Assembly: GCA_024707255.1 (NCBI GenBank) | Contig: JANQAC010000001.1 | Coordinates: 1,364,001 to 1,428,000, forward strand | Direction of reading: 5' to 3' | Origin: Asticcacaulis sp. | GTDB lineage: Bacteria > Pseudomonadota > Alphaproteobacteria > Caulobacterales > Caulobacteraceae | DNA length: 64,000 nucleotides | In this document: positions 46,341 to 55,949 of the stretch, piece by piece | Layout: each line of letters opens with the position of its first letter | How positions within the stretch are numbered: the stretch's first letter is position 1 | Made by a program: the position numbers and the translations under genes | Notes under the pieces: generated by a model | The model's database searches: none | What the model saw: only the letters and a program-made list of their open reading frames with translations | Told to the model about the DNA's origin: nothing

Positions 46341-47063
46341 ATGTCTGCCGGCCCGAAAAAGCCAGATTCGAAAACAGAAGAGACGTTTCCCGTGAACACC
46401 CAAGTGATAGCCCTCGTTGTTTTTGCCGTGCTGGCTGTGGTGATCCTGTTGCAGCTTTATAATGTGCTGGGCCGCAAGACGGGTTTCCGTCCGGAAGAAA
46501 AGCCGGCGGGCCCCAAGGGTGAGGAGCTGGATGCCGCCGTGCGTGCCGAGCGCGTACCCGAAGGGATGCGGATGCCCAATCTCGAAACCCTGAAGACGCG
46601 CGACGTCAATTTCAACGAGATCAACTTCCTGGAAAAGGCCCGCGAAACCTATGAGCAGGTGGTGATCGCCTTTCATAAGGGCGAACTCGATCCGATCAGG
46701 GACCGTTTGTCAGAACGCGTATTGACCAGTTTCCGCGACGCCATAGGCCGGCGTACTGGCGCGCCAAAGGATACGGTCAGTTTCGTCGATACGCCAAAGG
46801 CGGATCTCGACCTGATCGATTTCAAGGAAGACCTGGCGCAGATCCGCGTCCGCTTCCTGTCCGAACTGGCCTATGAAGAGGTGGCTGTACCGGGCGAGAC
46901 CACGGATGCCGCCGTGCCTGTCACCACGCCGGATAAAAAGGCCGAGCCGGTCAAGCCGCACCGTACCTATAAGCGCACCGCTGAATACTGGACCTTCCAG
47001 AAGGTCATGAAAAACCCTGCCAATCCCTGGTTGCTCACCAAGGTAGAGGCGGCCAAGGCGTGA
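46341..47063 (+). CDS. Tim44/TimA-like membrane-anchored protein
   Basis: The 240-residue protein has one N-terminal membrane anchor (TQVIALVVFAVLAVVILLQL), a charged linker, then a Tim44-like domain with INFLEKARETYEQVVIAFHK, LSERVLTSFRDAIG and TAEYWTFQKVMKNPANPWLL. The family is related to the mitochondrial import motor component Tim44; the bacterial role is not settled but an inner-membrane assembly function is suspected. The start may be ATG 46341 or the GTG at 46392, which would place the membrane segment right at the N-terminus. It overlaps mltA by four bases (GTGA). Confidence 0.9.
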   Translation: MSAGPKKPDSKTEETFPVNTQVIALVVFAVLAVVILLQLYNVLGRKTGFRPEEKPAGPKGEELDAAVRAERVPEGMRMPNLETLKTRDVNFNEINFLEKARETYEQVVIAFHKGELDPIRDRLSERVLTSFRDAIGRRTGAPKDTVSFVDTPKADLDLIDFKEDLAQIRVRFLSELAYEEVAVPGETTDAAVPVTTPDKKAEPVKPHRTYKRTAEYWTFQKVMKNPANPWLLTKVEAAKA

Positions 47064-48205
47064 GGTTGAGGTCAGGTTTTGCGCTTGGTCTGCTGGCCTT
47101 GCTGGTGGTTGCCTGCGCCGAAAGACCGGTCACGCCGCCGGTGGTGACGCCGCCCAAGGCGCCTGAAGTGCCGCCGGTCTACCTGCCGACGCCCGTTCCC
47201 GAAGGTGCGCGCCTGTCTGACCTGCCCGGCTGGGAAAATACCGATCCCTTCATCGCCATCGAGGCCCTGCGCGCCACCTGCCAGTATAAAAAGGGCCGCC
47301 AGTACGCCGATATCTGCGCTGCCATGGCCCGCCAGGATTTCGAGACACCTCAGCAGATCATGGCTTTCCTCAACGTGCATTTCCGCGTCGAGAAGGTGGA
47401 GGGCCAAGGTTTGCTGACCGGCTATTTCGTGCCGGACTATGACGCGCAACTGACGCCGGATGCCGAGTTTTCTCAGCCGGTGCGTACCAAGCCTGCTGAT
47501 CTGGTCTATGTGCCAGGATCACAGATGACGCCGGCCTCTTCGGCGCCGAAGGTAGCGGCGCGCCGGCTGGGCGATCTCTACGTCCCCTACTTCACCCGCG
47601 CCGAGATCGAACAGCTCCCTGCAAATGCGCAATATTATATGCGGCCGGAAGATTATTTCTTCATGCAGCTTCAGGGGTCTGGCTTCCTTGATCTGCCCGA
47701 TGGCAAACGTGTCTATGCCGCCTATGCCGCCGATAATGGCTGGCCGTTTGTCGGCATTGCCAAGACCTTGACCGAGCGCGGTATCCTCGACAAAACCCAG
47801 ACCTCCGGCGACAATATCCACGCCTGGCTGGCGGCGCATCGCGGGCCGGAAGCGACTGAGATCATGAACACCAATCCGCGCTATGGCTTTTTCGCCATCC
47901 AACCGGACCAGACCGAGCCGGTCGGCGCCTCGGGCCTGGCCCTGCCTTCGGGATCGGCCATTGCTATCGACCCGACGCAGAACGACATGGGCGACCTGTT
48001 CTGGATCGACGCCGATGCCGGCGCGCTCAAGGATCCGTTCCCGACCTATCAGCGCATGGTAGCGGCGCTGGATACCGGCGGGGCGATCAAGGGCAAGATA
48101 CGGGCAGACCTCTATGTCGGTCATGGCCAGCGCGCCGGATCGGAAGCCGGCCGTATCAAGCATACCCTGCGCATGTGGCGGCTGGTGCCCTATACAGGCA
48201 ATTAA
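47060..48205 (+). CDS. mltA: Membrane-bound lytic murein transglycosylase A
   Basis: MltA cleaves peptidoglycan between MurNAc and GlcNAc with formation of 1,6-anhydroMurNAc. The 381-residue protein has a lipoprotein signal (LLALLVVACAERP), the 3D-like domains with GLLTGYFVPDYDAQL, EDYFFMQLQGSGFLDLPDGK, YAADNGWPFVGIAKTL and NPRYGFF, and FWIDADAGALKDP, with the catalytic Asp expected near the C-terminus. Start is GTG in a GTGA overlap with the Tim44-like gene. Confidence 0.95.
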   Translation: MRLRSGFALGLLALLVVACAERPVTPPVVTPPKAPEVPPVYLPTPVPEGARLSDLPGWENTDPFIAIEALRATCQYKKGRQYADICAAMARQDFETPQQIMAFLNVHFRVEKVEGQGLLTGYFVPDYDAQLTPDAEFSQPVRTKPADLVYVPGSQMTPASSAPKVAARRLGDLYVPYFTRAEIEQLPANAQYYMRPEDYFFMQLQGSGFLDLPDGKRVYAAYAADNGWPFVGIAKTLTERGILDKTQTSGDNIHAWLAAHRGPEATEIMNTNPRYGFFAIQPDQTEPVGASGLALPSGSAIAIDPTQNDMGDLFWIDADAGALKDPFPTYQRMVAALDTGGAIKGKIRADLYVGHGQRAGSEAGRIKHTLRMWRLVPYTGN

Positions 48206-48207
48206 CT

Positions 48208-48280
48208 CCGAATGCGTCAGCATTCGGCAAGGGCGACTGCCCGTCGCCGCCTTTGCGGCGAGCCATGCGGCGCTTGAGCT
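48208..48280. repeat. Dispersed imperfect palindromic repeat, copy 3
   Basis: CCGAATGCGTCAGCATTCGG forms a hairpin, followed by CAAGGGCGACTGCCCGTCG, CCTTTGCGGCG and GGCGCTTGAGC. The order of blocks follows that of the other copies. It fills the gap between mltA and the convergent MAPEG gene. Confidence 0.65.
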
Positions 48281-48691
48281 CTAAAAATGAAAGGCTATTC
48301 GCAGGGCATCGAAGCACAAGATCCCCAAAACACCCGAACTTGCCAGGAACAGGCAGAAGCGGATGGTGGTGATATTGGCGGTCGATTGCACGACGGAATG
48401 GATGATGCGCAAGGCAACATAGAGCCAGGCGAGATATTCCATGCCGGGATTAGACAAACCGCTCAGGAAAATGCCGAGGCACAGCGCATAGAACAGGGTC
48501 GGCTGCTGCATCAGGTTGTTGTAATTGTCGGCGGCCCATTGCGCCTGGGGCGGCATCTGGCGGATGGCCTCACCGCTTTGCAGGCGGGCTTCCGATATGG
48601 CGTAGCGGACAAGCGCGGGCAGCCTGCGGACATAGAGCCAGACAAGCATGATCATCGACCAGGCAACAAGCGCGAGCACGGGTTGTATCAT
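48281..48691 (-). CDS. MAPEG family membrane protein
   Basis: The 136-residue protein has four hydrophobic segments and the MAPEG signature region: RQMPPQAQWAADNYNNLMQQ followed by PTLFYALCLGIFL, and YLAWLYVALRIIHSVVQSTA. The family includes glutathione-dependent membrane enzymes of eicosanoid and xenobiotic metabolism; bacterial members mostly lack a defined substrate. It is a single gene, convergent with mltA. Confidence 0.88.
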   Translation of the reverse strand: MIQPVLALVAWSMIMLVWLYVRRLPALVRYAISEARLQSGEAIRQMPPQAQWAADNYNNLMQQPTLFYALCLGIFLSGLSNPGMEYLAWLYVALRIIHSVVQSTANITTIRFCLFLASSGVLGILCFDALRIAFHF

Positions 48692-48890
48692 CGTGCCCGT
48701 AACCTAACCGCCAAAAGCTAAATTAAGATTGAATAACGCCGCATAAACCATAACGGCCGGCCATGTTTTTCGTGCGTTTGCAGCGTCGATCTGATGGGAG
48801 CGTATGCGCTCCGAACACGCATTTCACACATTTCCCGCACAGAACTGTGATACCGAACCACTGGTTATAGCCGGTATGAAATGGTAAAAG

Positions 48891-49092
48891 TTGATCCGTC
48901 ATCCAGGTTCGACCGGGTGGCCCGCCGGTATCAGGCTATGCCCCGCCCGGACCGTGCGGAAAGGTCAAAAACGAGAGGCGGCGCACCATCCCCCCGGTGC
49001 GTCGGCCTCGAACCGAGACGCAAAGACCCCTTCCCCCCATAAAGGGTTTTTGCGCCAAAGCCGCCAGTCCCCCGCCGGATTGGCGGCTTTTT
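48891..49092 (+). ncRNA. Candidate structured small RNA (unidentified)
   Basis: Four hairpins follow one another: 48913-48920 with 48943-48950; 48981-48987 with 48996-49002 extended by 48975-48979 with 49005-49009; 49019-49029 with 49044-49054; and a terminator at 49057-49092. Such dense pairing with a terminator and no credible ORF suggests an independently transcribed RNA of ~200 nt. I compared it by eye with tmRNA, SRP RNA, RNase P, 6S and common riboswitches and saw no match. The 5' end is a guess. Confidence 0.6.
49057..49092 (+). terminator. Intrinsic terminator of the candidate RNA
   Basis: AAAGCCGCCA pairs with TGGCGGCTTT across a GC-rich 14-base loop, followed by TTTTT. There is no protein gene on the plus strand between here and mltA. 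Confidence 0.85.
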
Positions 49093-49140
49093 ACTGGGCG
49101 ATAGTCAGGGCTTCATTTTGTTTTGACATCAGCGAAAGTG

Positions 49141-49316
49141 GATCACGGAAAGGCACAGAAGAAGACGGAAATACACGGAATTCTTCGCATGGACACATCG
49201 CTGCGAAGCGTCCTTTTTCACGTCTCTTTCACAAGTATGTTGTCGCCTTCGGCACAAGGACACCAGCATACTCACATTCCGTGTATTTCCGTCTTCTTCT
49301 GTGCCTTTCCGTGATC
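49141..49316. repeat. 41-bp perfect inverted repeat element
   Basis: The arms 49141-49181 and 49276-49316 are exact reverse complements over 41 bases (left arm begins GATCACGGAAAGGCACAGAA). The 94-base centre has a smaller CTTCGCA...TGCGAAG pairing. The arms carry an ACGGAAA/ACACGGAA sub-repeat similar in style to the element at 54454. Confidence 0.9.
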
Positions 49317-49346
49317 TTCTAAAATGTTCGTCGCTTGAGCGCATTT

Positions 49347-49420
49347 CCGGACGCAAAGCGTTCGCAAGGGCAAGGCCCGCCCGAGCTGATGCGAGGAGGC
49401 CCGCGCCGTCTGAGCGCCAA
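49347..49420. repeat. Dispersed imperfect palindromic repeat, copy 4
   Basis: CCGGACGCAAAGCGTTCG, CAAGGGCAAGGC, CCGCCCGAG, GATGCGAGGA and CTGAGCGCC occur in the same order as in the other copies. Confidence 0.6.
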
Positions 49421-49586
49421 TAAAGTGATCACAAAATCCCGTTGCCTGAGCAACTTTGTAGTGAAACCGTTGCGGGCTTTTGTTAAAGATTGCGTCGCAT
49501 ACTCCGGCTCCATCTCGGCGCCTATAATAACGAACCGTGAACCGGCGCCACCCGGCACTCGCGGTCAGGATCAAGTGGAAATACAC

Positions 49587-52500
49587 ATGGACACGCTCAT
49601 CCCCGGCGAAAGCCAATCTCCCTCGAAAGACGCCCTGACCAGGGCATTCATAGCCAGCCGGGGAGCGAAGGATTTCCTCAGGCTTGACGAGTGTGAGAAA
49701 AATTTTCTGACCCAGATACTGGAAGATTTCGACGCCGACGAACTGCCGGGCCTCGACGCCGGTGATCTCAATCGTATCATCGATGGCTTCTGGCAGTATG
49801 GCGCCCGGCGCGATGGCGCCCAGACCCTGCGGCGCATCATGCCGGTGCTCGATGGCCGAGGCCAGCCCACGGGATATGATGCGGTCGAGATTGTGCAGGG
49901 CGACTCGCCGTTCATCGTCGAAACGGTGATGGGTGAACTGATCGACCAGGGCGTCTCTATCCGCTCGATGTTCCATCCGGTGGTGACCACGCACCGTGAT
50001 TTCGACGGCAACCGCAGCAAGACGGGCGATGATTCGAAAGAGTCGATGATGCTGGTCTTCATCGAGCGCCAAAGTGTTGAACGTCATACCCAGATCATTG
50101 ATGGCATCGACCAGAGCCTGAACGACCTGAAGCTGGCGGTGCGCGATTTCCCGCGAATGCAGAAGCTTCTGGCCGATGAGATCGAGGCGCTCGAACGTCA
50201 GCGCACAAATCCCGGTATTGATACGGCGACCCTGGAGGAAAACCTCGCCTTCCTGCGCTGGATCGATGAGAACCATTTTGTTTTTCTGGGCGCCCGCGGC
50301 TATGCCTATCCACGCGCTGATGATGGATCATACGCCCGCGAGGAGCCGCTGAACCAGATGCAGGAAGGCTTCGGCGTGCTGCGCGATGCCAACCGCGCCG
50401 TGCTGCGGCGCTCAAGCGAGCCGGCGGTGCTCAGCCAGCAACTGATGACGCAACTGGAAAATTCCGAACCGGTGACGGTGGCCAAGGCCAATCTCAAGTC
50501 CCGCGTCCACCGCCGCGTCTATATGGATTATATCGGGGTGAAGCGTTATGGCTCCGATGGCAAGGCGTCCGGCGAAGTTCGCTTTGTCGGCCTTTTCACG
50601 TCTGAAGCCTATGACCGGCCAGCCTTCGAGGTGCCGCTTGTGCGTAAAAAGGCCGAGCATGTGCTGCATGAAGCGACGGCGCTGGGTCTCCAGGGCGGTT
50701 ATAATGAAAAGCGCCTGAAGAACATCGTCGAGACCTATCCGCGCGACGAGTTATTCCAGATGACCGAGCAGGAATTGCTGCGTATCGCCCGCGGCATATT
50801 GCACCTCAGCGATCGTCCGCGCGTCAAGCTGTTTACCCGCACTGATCCTTTCGACCGTTTCATTTCGGTGATGCTCTATATTCCGCGTGAAATCTACCAG
50901 TCGCAGATGCAGAAACAGGCCGGAGACATTCTGGCGGCCGCGTGGTGTGGCCGGGTTTCGGCGTCCTACAGCTATATCTCGGATTCGCTGCTGTCCTGCA
51001 TCCATTACATTATCGGCGTTACCCCCGGCGATCACTTCGATCCGAATATCGCCGATGTCGAGGCCGATATCGAGAATATCACCCGCACCTGGCCCCAAAA
51101 AGTCGAGGCGCAGGTGGCACGGCAGGAAAAGGCGGCGAAAGGTCTCAACTGGATGACCTGGGCGGCGGCTTTCCCCGCCGGCTACCAGGATCGCTATACG
51201 CCGGCCGAGGCCGTCATCGATACAACGGTTCTTAACGCGCTTTCGATCGATGCACCGGTCAATGTCCGGGCCTATCAGCGGCTGGAAGATTCTGAGAACA
51301 TCTTCTGTTTCAAGCTCTATACCCGCGCCGAAAAGGCCATTCCGCTGTCGGATATCCTGCCGGTACTCGGCAATATGGGCGTGAAGACGCTGGAGGAATA
51401 CGGCTATCACGTCCGTTCGGAGGCGATCGGCACCTACTGGGTGCATGAATTTATCCTGAAGCTGCCGCGCGGCCACGCCGGCGCCTTTGCCGATTTCCGT
51501 GACGAGTTCGAAGAGACCCTGCTGGCCCTGTGGTATGGCAAGACCGAGGATGATGGTTTCAACGCCCTGGCCCTGACCGGGCAATCGTGGCGCGAAGTCG
51601 CCCTGTTGCGCGCTTTCTGCCGCTATCGCGTCCAGTCGGGCCTCGACCCCAGCCTCGATATCCAGCAAGCGGCCCTGCGCGAAAATCCCCAGGTGGTCGA
51701 GGCCCTGCTGGCGCTTTTCAATGCCAAGTTCGCCCTGGATGGCGGCGACGCGAAACTGCGCCTGACCGCCGTGGAAGCGGCCACACAAAATATCGATACC
51801 CTGCTGCAAAAGGTCGCCAGCCTCGATCATGACCGCGTTCTGCGCCGCCTGGCCGCGCTGATCGGCGCCATGCGGCGCACCAACTATTTCCAGACGGGAA
51901 CGGACGGCAATCCCAAGCCCTATATTTCCTTCAAGGTGGCCAGCCGCGAACTGGCTGACCTGCCTGAACCCAAGCCTTATCGTGAAATTTTCATCTGGTC
52001 GCCGGGCGTCGAAGGCGTCCACCTGCGCTTCGGTCCGGTGGCGCGCGGGGGTCTGCGCTGGTCCGATCGCAAGGATGACTTCCGCACAGAGGTGCTGGGC
52101 CTGGTCAAGGCGCAGCAGGTCAAGAATGCGGTCATTGTGCCGGTCGGCTCGAAAGGCGGCTTCTTCCCGAAGAAACTGCCTAAGACTGGCACGCCAGACG
52201 AGGTGAAAAACGCCGCCATCATCGCTTACAAAACCTTCCTGTCGGGCCTCCTTGATCTCACCGATAATCTTGATGGCAAGGGAAATATCGTGCCGCCGGC
52301 CGATGTCATCCGCTGGGACGATCCCGATCCGTATCTGGTCGTTGCCGCCGACAAGGGTACGGCCACCTTCTCCGACATCGCCAATGGCGTATCGGCCGAT
52401 TACAATTTCTGGCTGGGCGACGCGTTCGCCTCGGGCGGATCGGTCGGTTACGACCACAAAGCCATGGGGATTACGGCGCGCGGCGCCTGGGAAGCGGTCA

Positions 52501-54445
52501 AGCGCCACTTCCGCGAAATGGGCAAGGATATCCAGTCGGAAACCTTCACGGTGGCCGGTGTCGGCGATATGTCGGGCGATGTCTTCGGCAACGGCATGTT
52601 GCTGTCCGAAAAGACGCTTCTGGTCGCCGCCTTCGATCACCGCGATATCTTTATTGATCCCAGTCCCGATCCGGCCAGATCGTTCGCCGAACGCCAGCGC
52701 ATGTTTGCCCTGCCGCGCTCAAGCTGGCAGGATTACAACAAGGACCTGATCTCGAAGGGCGGCGGTGTCTTCCCGCGCAGTCAGAAATCGATCCCGCTGT
52801 CACCGGAAATCAAGGCGCTGCTTGATCTAGAGGCCAACGAAGTATCACCTTTCGAGCTGATGCAGGCCATTCTGAAGGCGCGCGTCGAACTGCTCTATTT
52901 CGGTGGTATCGGCACCTATATCAAGGCGCCGGCACAAGCGCACCTTGACGTAGGTGACAAGGCCAATGACGCCATCCGCATCGATGGCAATGAGGTGCGC
53001 GCCAGGGTCATAGGCGAAGGCGCCAATCTGGGCGTGACCCAGGCCGGACGGATATCCTGTGCCGAAAATGGCGTGCGGCTGAATACCGACGCCATCGATA
53101 ATTCCGCCGGCGTCGATTGCTCCGACCACGAGGTCAATATCAAGATCCTGCTCAGCCAGGTCATCGCCTCCGGCAAGCTGAAACCGGAGGCGCGTGATGA
53201 CCTGCTGGCCAGCATGACCGACGATGTGGCCCGCCATGTGCTGAAGCACAATTACGACCAGACGCTGGCCCTGTCGCTCCAGGAAGCGACCTCGGCCGAG
53301 GACAACAGCGCGCAACAGGCGTTCATGTCGGGCCTCGAAAAGCGCGGCCGTCTCGATCGCAAGGTCGAGGGCCTGCCGGCCAATTCGGTGCTGGAGGCGC
53401 GCAAAACCGCCGGCCATGGCCTGTATCGCCCGGAACTGGCGGTCATCACCGCCTACGCCAAGCTGGTATTGTTCGATGATATCGTGGCGGGTGATGCGCC
53501 GGATGATGCCGGACTTGAACCGGTGCTGGTGCGCTATTTCCCGCCGGCTTTGCACGGCTATACCGACGCCATCCGCAAGCATCGCCTGCATCGTGAAATC
53601 ATCGCCACGGTGGTGAGCAACGAAATCGTCAATGTCTGCGGACCGAGCTTCGCCATGCGCCTGACCCACGGCGCTGGCGTAGATACCTCGGCCCTGGTGC
53701 GGGCGTTCGAGGCCACGCGTCAGTTGTTCGGTATCAATGTGCTGTGGAGCGAGGTCAACGCGCTCGACAATCAGATACCGGCAGAGGCGCAGACCGCGCT
53801 TTACAGCGATCTGGCCAGCTTTGTCCGCCACCAGACCTACTGGATCGCGCGACGTCATGCCGGGCAGACCATCGATCTGGCCGCCATGCTGAAACCTTAT
53901 GCGGAAGGGCTTTCGAATCTGCTGGCCCGAGGGGGATGCGGCCTTTACCGGCGCTATCAAGGCCCGCTTGGCCGATCGCGTGGCGGAACTGGAAGCGCTG
54001 GGTTGCCCGGCCGATCTGGCGGCGCGGATCACGCGCCTCAGCGCCTTCCACCATGCGTCGGATATCATCGACCTGGCGGCGGAAAAGAAAAAAGCCGCTC
54101 GACAGGACGGCGGAGCTTTATTTCCTGACCGGCGCGCATTTCGGCTTTGACGGTCTGCAGGCCGGCGCCGGCAATCTGGCCTCCCACGATCCATGGGACC
54201 GCATGGCCACCCGCCGTTTGATCGAGGATGTGCTGGCCGAGCAGAAAACGGTGGTGAAGACCATGATGGCCCGCATGTCGCCCTCTGAAAGCCCGGCCCA
54301 GATCATCGAGAACTGGGAAACCGAAAACAAGACGCTGATCGAGCCGTTGCAGCAGATGATGGCTGACATGGAAACCGGCGGCTGGAGCTTCGCCAAGCTG
54401 ACCATCGTCAATGCCCTGCTGCGCGAATGGGCGGCGAAGTTGTAG
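49587..54445 (+). CDS. NAD-specific glutamate dehydrogenase, large (~180 kDa) type, frameshifted twice
   Basis: This enzyme deaminates glutamate to 2-oxoglutarate, reducing NAD, and feeds carbon from amino acids into the TCA cycle. The N-terminal ~700 residues are the regulatory ACT-like region typical of the large type; the catalytic core follows, with RFGPVARGGLRWSDRKDDFR, GSKGGFFPKKLP (catalytic lysine) and GVGDMSGDVFGNGM. Near residue 1448 the frame shifts: dropping one C from 53926-53928 gives LLAEGDAAFTGAI; dropping one A from the A6 run 54088-54093 then gives AEKKKPLDRTAELYFLTGAH. The repaired protein is ~1618 residues, normal for the family. I start at ATG 49587. Confidence 0.92.
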
Positions 54446-54453
54446 TAAGGTTT

Positions 54454-54634
54454 AACCACGGATAGACATGGATGATGGCCTTTGGCCATCTGCACGGATC
54501 AGCACGGATATCTTTGTTTTGACCCTGTTGTGGGTCTATGGCGGCTATTTTTGGTTGTCATGAAATCCGTGTTTATCCGTGTGGCCGCGCAGCGGCATCC
54601 GTGCGGATGCGCTTGCGCATCATCCGTGGTTAGA
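54454..54634. repeat. Imperfect inverted repeat downstream of the glutamate dehydrogenase gene
   Basis: ACCACGGATAGACATGGATG and CACGGATCAGCACGGATATC on the left are mirrored on the right by ATCCGTGTTTATCCGTG and CATCATCCGTGGTTA. A GATGCGCTTGCGCATC hairpin lies inside. The (A)CACGGAT core is of a kind found between genes in many bacteria. Confidence 0.75.
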
Positions 54635-54722
54635 CTTACGGCCCAGCCTCTGCTGAACATACCCCTTGTCATCCCGGCGCTTTAGGCCCATTTACGGCTC
54701 AGTTAAAGCTCAAGGCCCAGTC

Positions 54723-55290
54723 ATGTTTATCCAGACCGAATCCACCCCGAACCCCGATGTCATCAAATTCATCCCAGGCGAGGTCGTGCTTGAGAGCGGC
54801 ACGAAGGAATTCCGCACGGTCGAAGACGCGAAAGCCTCCCCCTCTGGCCGAGAGCCTGTTTGCGCTCGATGGCGTAGCCGGATTGTTCTTCGGCGGCGAT
54901 TTCCTGACGGTGCGGCGTTCGCCGGACTCGGACCTGATCTGGGCCCAGCTCAAGCCGCCGATCCTGGCCGCCATCATGGACTTCTACTCCAGCGGCCAGC
55001 CGATCCTGCGCGAAGTCACCGCCAAGGACGAGATCGTCTATGAGGGTGAATTGGGCCAGATCGTCGCTGAAATCAAGGATCTGCTCGATACACGTGTCCG
55101 CCCGGCGGTGGCCCAGGATGGTGGCGATATCGAATTTGACAGCTTCGATCTCGATTCCGGCACGCTTTACCTGCATATGCGCGGCGCCTGCTCCGGTTGC
55201 CCGTCGTCTTCTGCCACCCTGCGTCAGGGCGTCGAAAGCCTGATGAAGCACTATGTGCCAGAAGTGAAGTCCATCGAGCAGGTGCTGTAA
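54723..55290 (+). CDS. nfuA: Fe-S cluster carrier NfuA, frameshifted
   Basis: NfuA carries and delivers [4Fe-4S] clusters. The N-terminal A-type-like domain starts FIQTESTPNPDVIKFIPGEV; the C-terminal Nfu domain has VRPAVAQDGGDIEF and CSGCPSSSATLRQGVE, the CxxC that binds the cluster. The two halves are in different frames. Removing one C from the C5 run at 54838-54842 joins them as AKASPLAESLFALDGVAGLF and gives a 188-residue protein, the normal length. The tsaB start directly abuts the stop. Confidence 0.9.
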
Positions 55291-55944
55291 TTGGCTCTGC
55301 GGCTGGTCATCGACACGTCGCTGAACGCCTGCGGCCTGGGGCTGTTTGATGGTGAGACCTGCCTGTTTGACATCACCGAGGGCATGACGCGCGGCCAACA
55401 GGAACGCCTGCCGGTTATGGCGCTGGAAGCGTTTCAGGCGACGGGGATCAAAGCCAAAGGCCTGACCGCTATAGCAGTTACTCTTGGCCCGGGCTCCTTT
55501 ACCGGCGTCCGGGTTGGCCTGTCCTTCGCTAAGGGTTTGGCGGCGGGCGCGGGCGTGCCGTTGAAGGGTATCGGCACACTGGAGGCGCTCGGCCATCACG
55601 CGGAGCTGCGGGATAAAATCCGTCTGGCGGTGGTGAACGGCGGCCGCGGGCAGATTTACGTCCAGCGGTTTCCGCAAGGCGTGCCGGTCACGCTCGATGT
55701 CCATGCGCCGGAGGCCATAGCCGAATTTGCAGCCGCGAATCCTGTCAATATCCTGACCGGTCCGGCCGCCGCGCTCCTTGCCGACTATTGGCCCGAAGCC
55801 GATGAATTCCCCCAAACGTGGCCATCGCTTGACGCCATTTCAAAGCTGGCCGTAGATGCGGGCCACGATGATTTGACCCCGCTCTATATGCGCGAAGCCG
55901 ATGCCATTGCCTCGACCCGCGGTATTATCAGCCTGAACGCCTGA
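55291..55944 (+). CDS. tsaB: tRNA threonylcarbamoyladenosine biosynthesis protein TsaB
   Basis: TsaB is the scaffold partner of TsaD in making t6A at position 37 of ANN-decoding tRNAs. The 217-residue protein has LVIDTSLNACGLGLFDGE, VTLGPGSFTGVRVGLSFAKG (family signature), GIGTLEALGHH and VVNGGRGQIYVQRF. The start is a TTG immediately after the nfuA stop; no ATG lies upstream of the conserved N-terminus. TsaD itself is not in the window. rimI follows, a frequent pairing. Confidence 0.93.
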   Translation: MALRLVIDTSLNACGLGLFDGETCLFDITEGMTRGQQERLPVMALEAFQATGIKAKGLTAIAVTLGPGSFTGVRVGLSFAKGLAAGAGVPLKGIGTLEALGHHAELRDKIRLAVVNGGRGQIYVQRFPQGVPVTLDVHAPEAIAEFAAANPVNILTGPAAALLADYWPEADEFPQTWPSLDAISKLAVDAGHDDLTPLYMREADAIASTRGIISLNA

Positions 55945-55949
55945 CGCTT

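Larger units (their letters stand above)
48692..49586. other. Long non-coding region before the glutamate dehydrogenase gene
   Basis: This is the largest gap in the window (895 bases). It contains a candidate structured RNA ending in an intrinsic terminator (49057-49092), a 41-base perfect inverted repeat (49141-49316) and a copy of the dispersed repeat (49347-49420). A 143-codon open frame from 48891 crosses the terminator and the inverted repeat and is not credible as a gene. Confidence 0.7.

Noticed and set aside
48891..49060. tmRNA, SRP RNA or tRNA in the structured region
   Set aside because: GGTTCGA occurs, but there is no acceptor stem with CCA, no tag-coding sequence and no SRP tetraloop motif.
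48891..49322. 143-codon open frame in the gap before the glutamate dehydrogenase gene
   Set aside because: It crosses a strong terminator and one arm of a perfect inverted repeat, and its DNA folds into several stems; an untranslated RNA is more likely.
50751..52640. 629-codon open frame antisense to the glutamate dehydrogenase gene
   Set aside because: It mirrors codon structure of a confidently identified gene, has no recognisable domain and begins with no ribosome-binding site. It is a GC-rich shadow frame.
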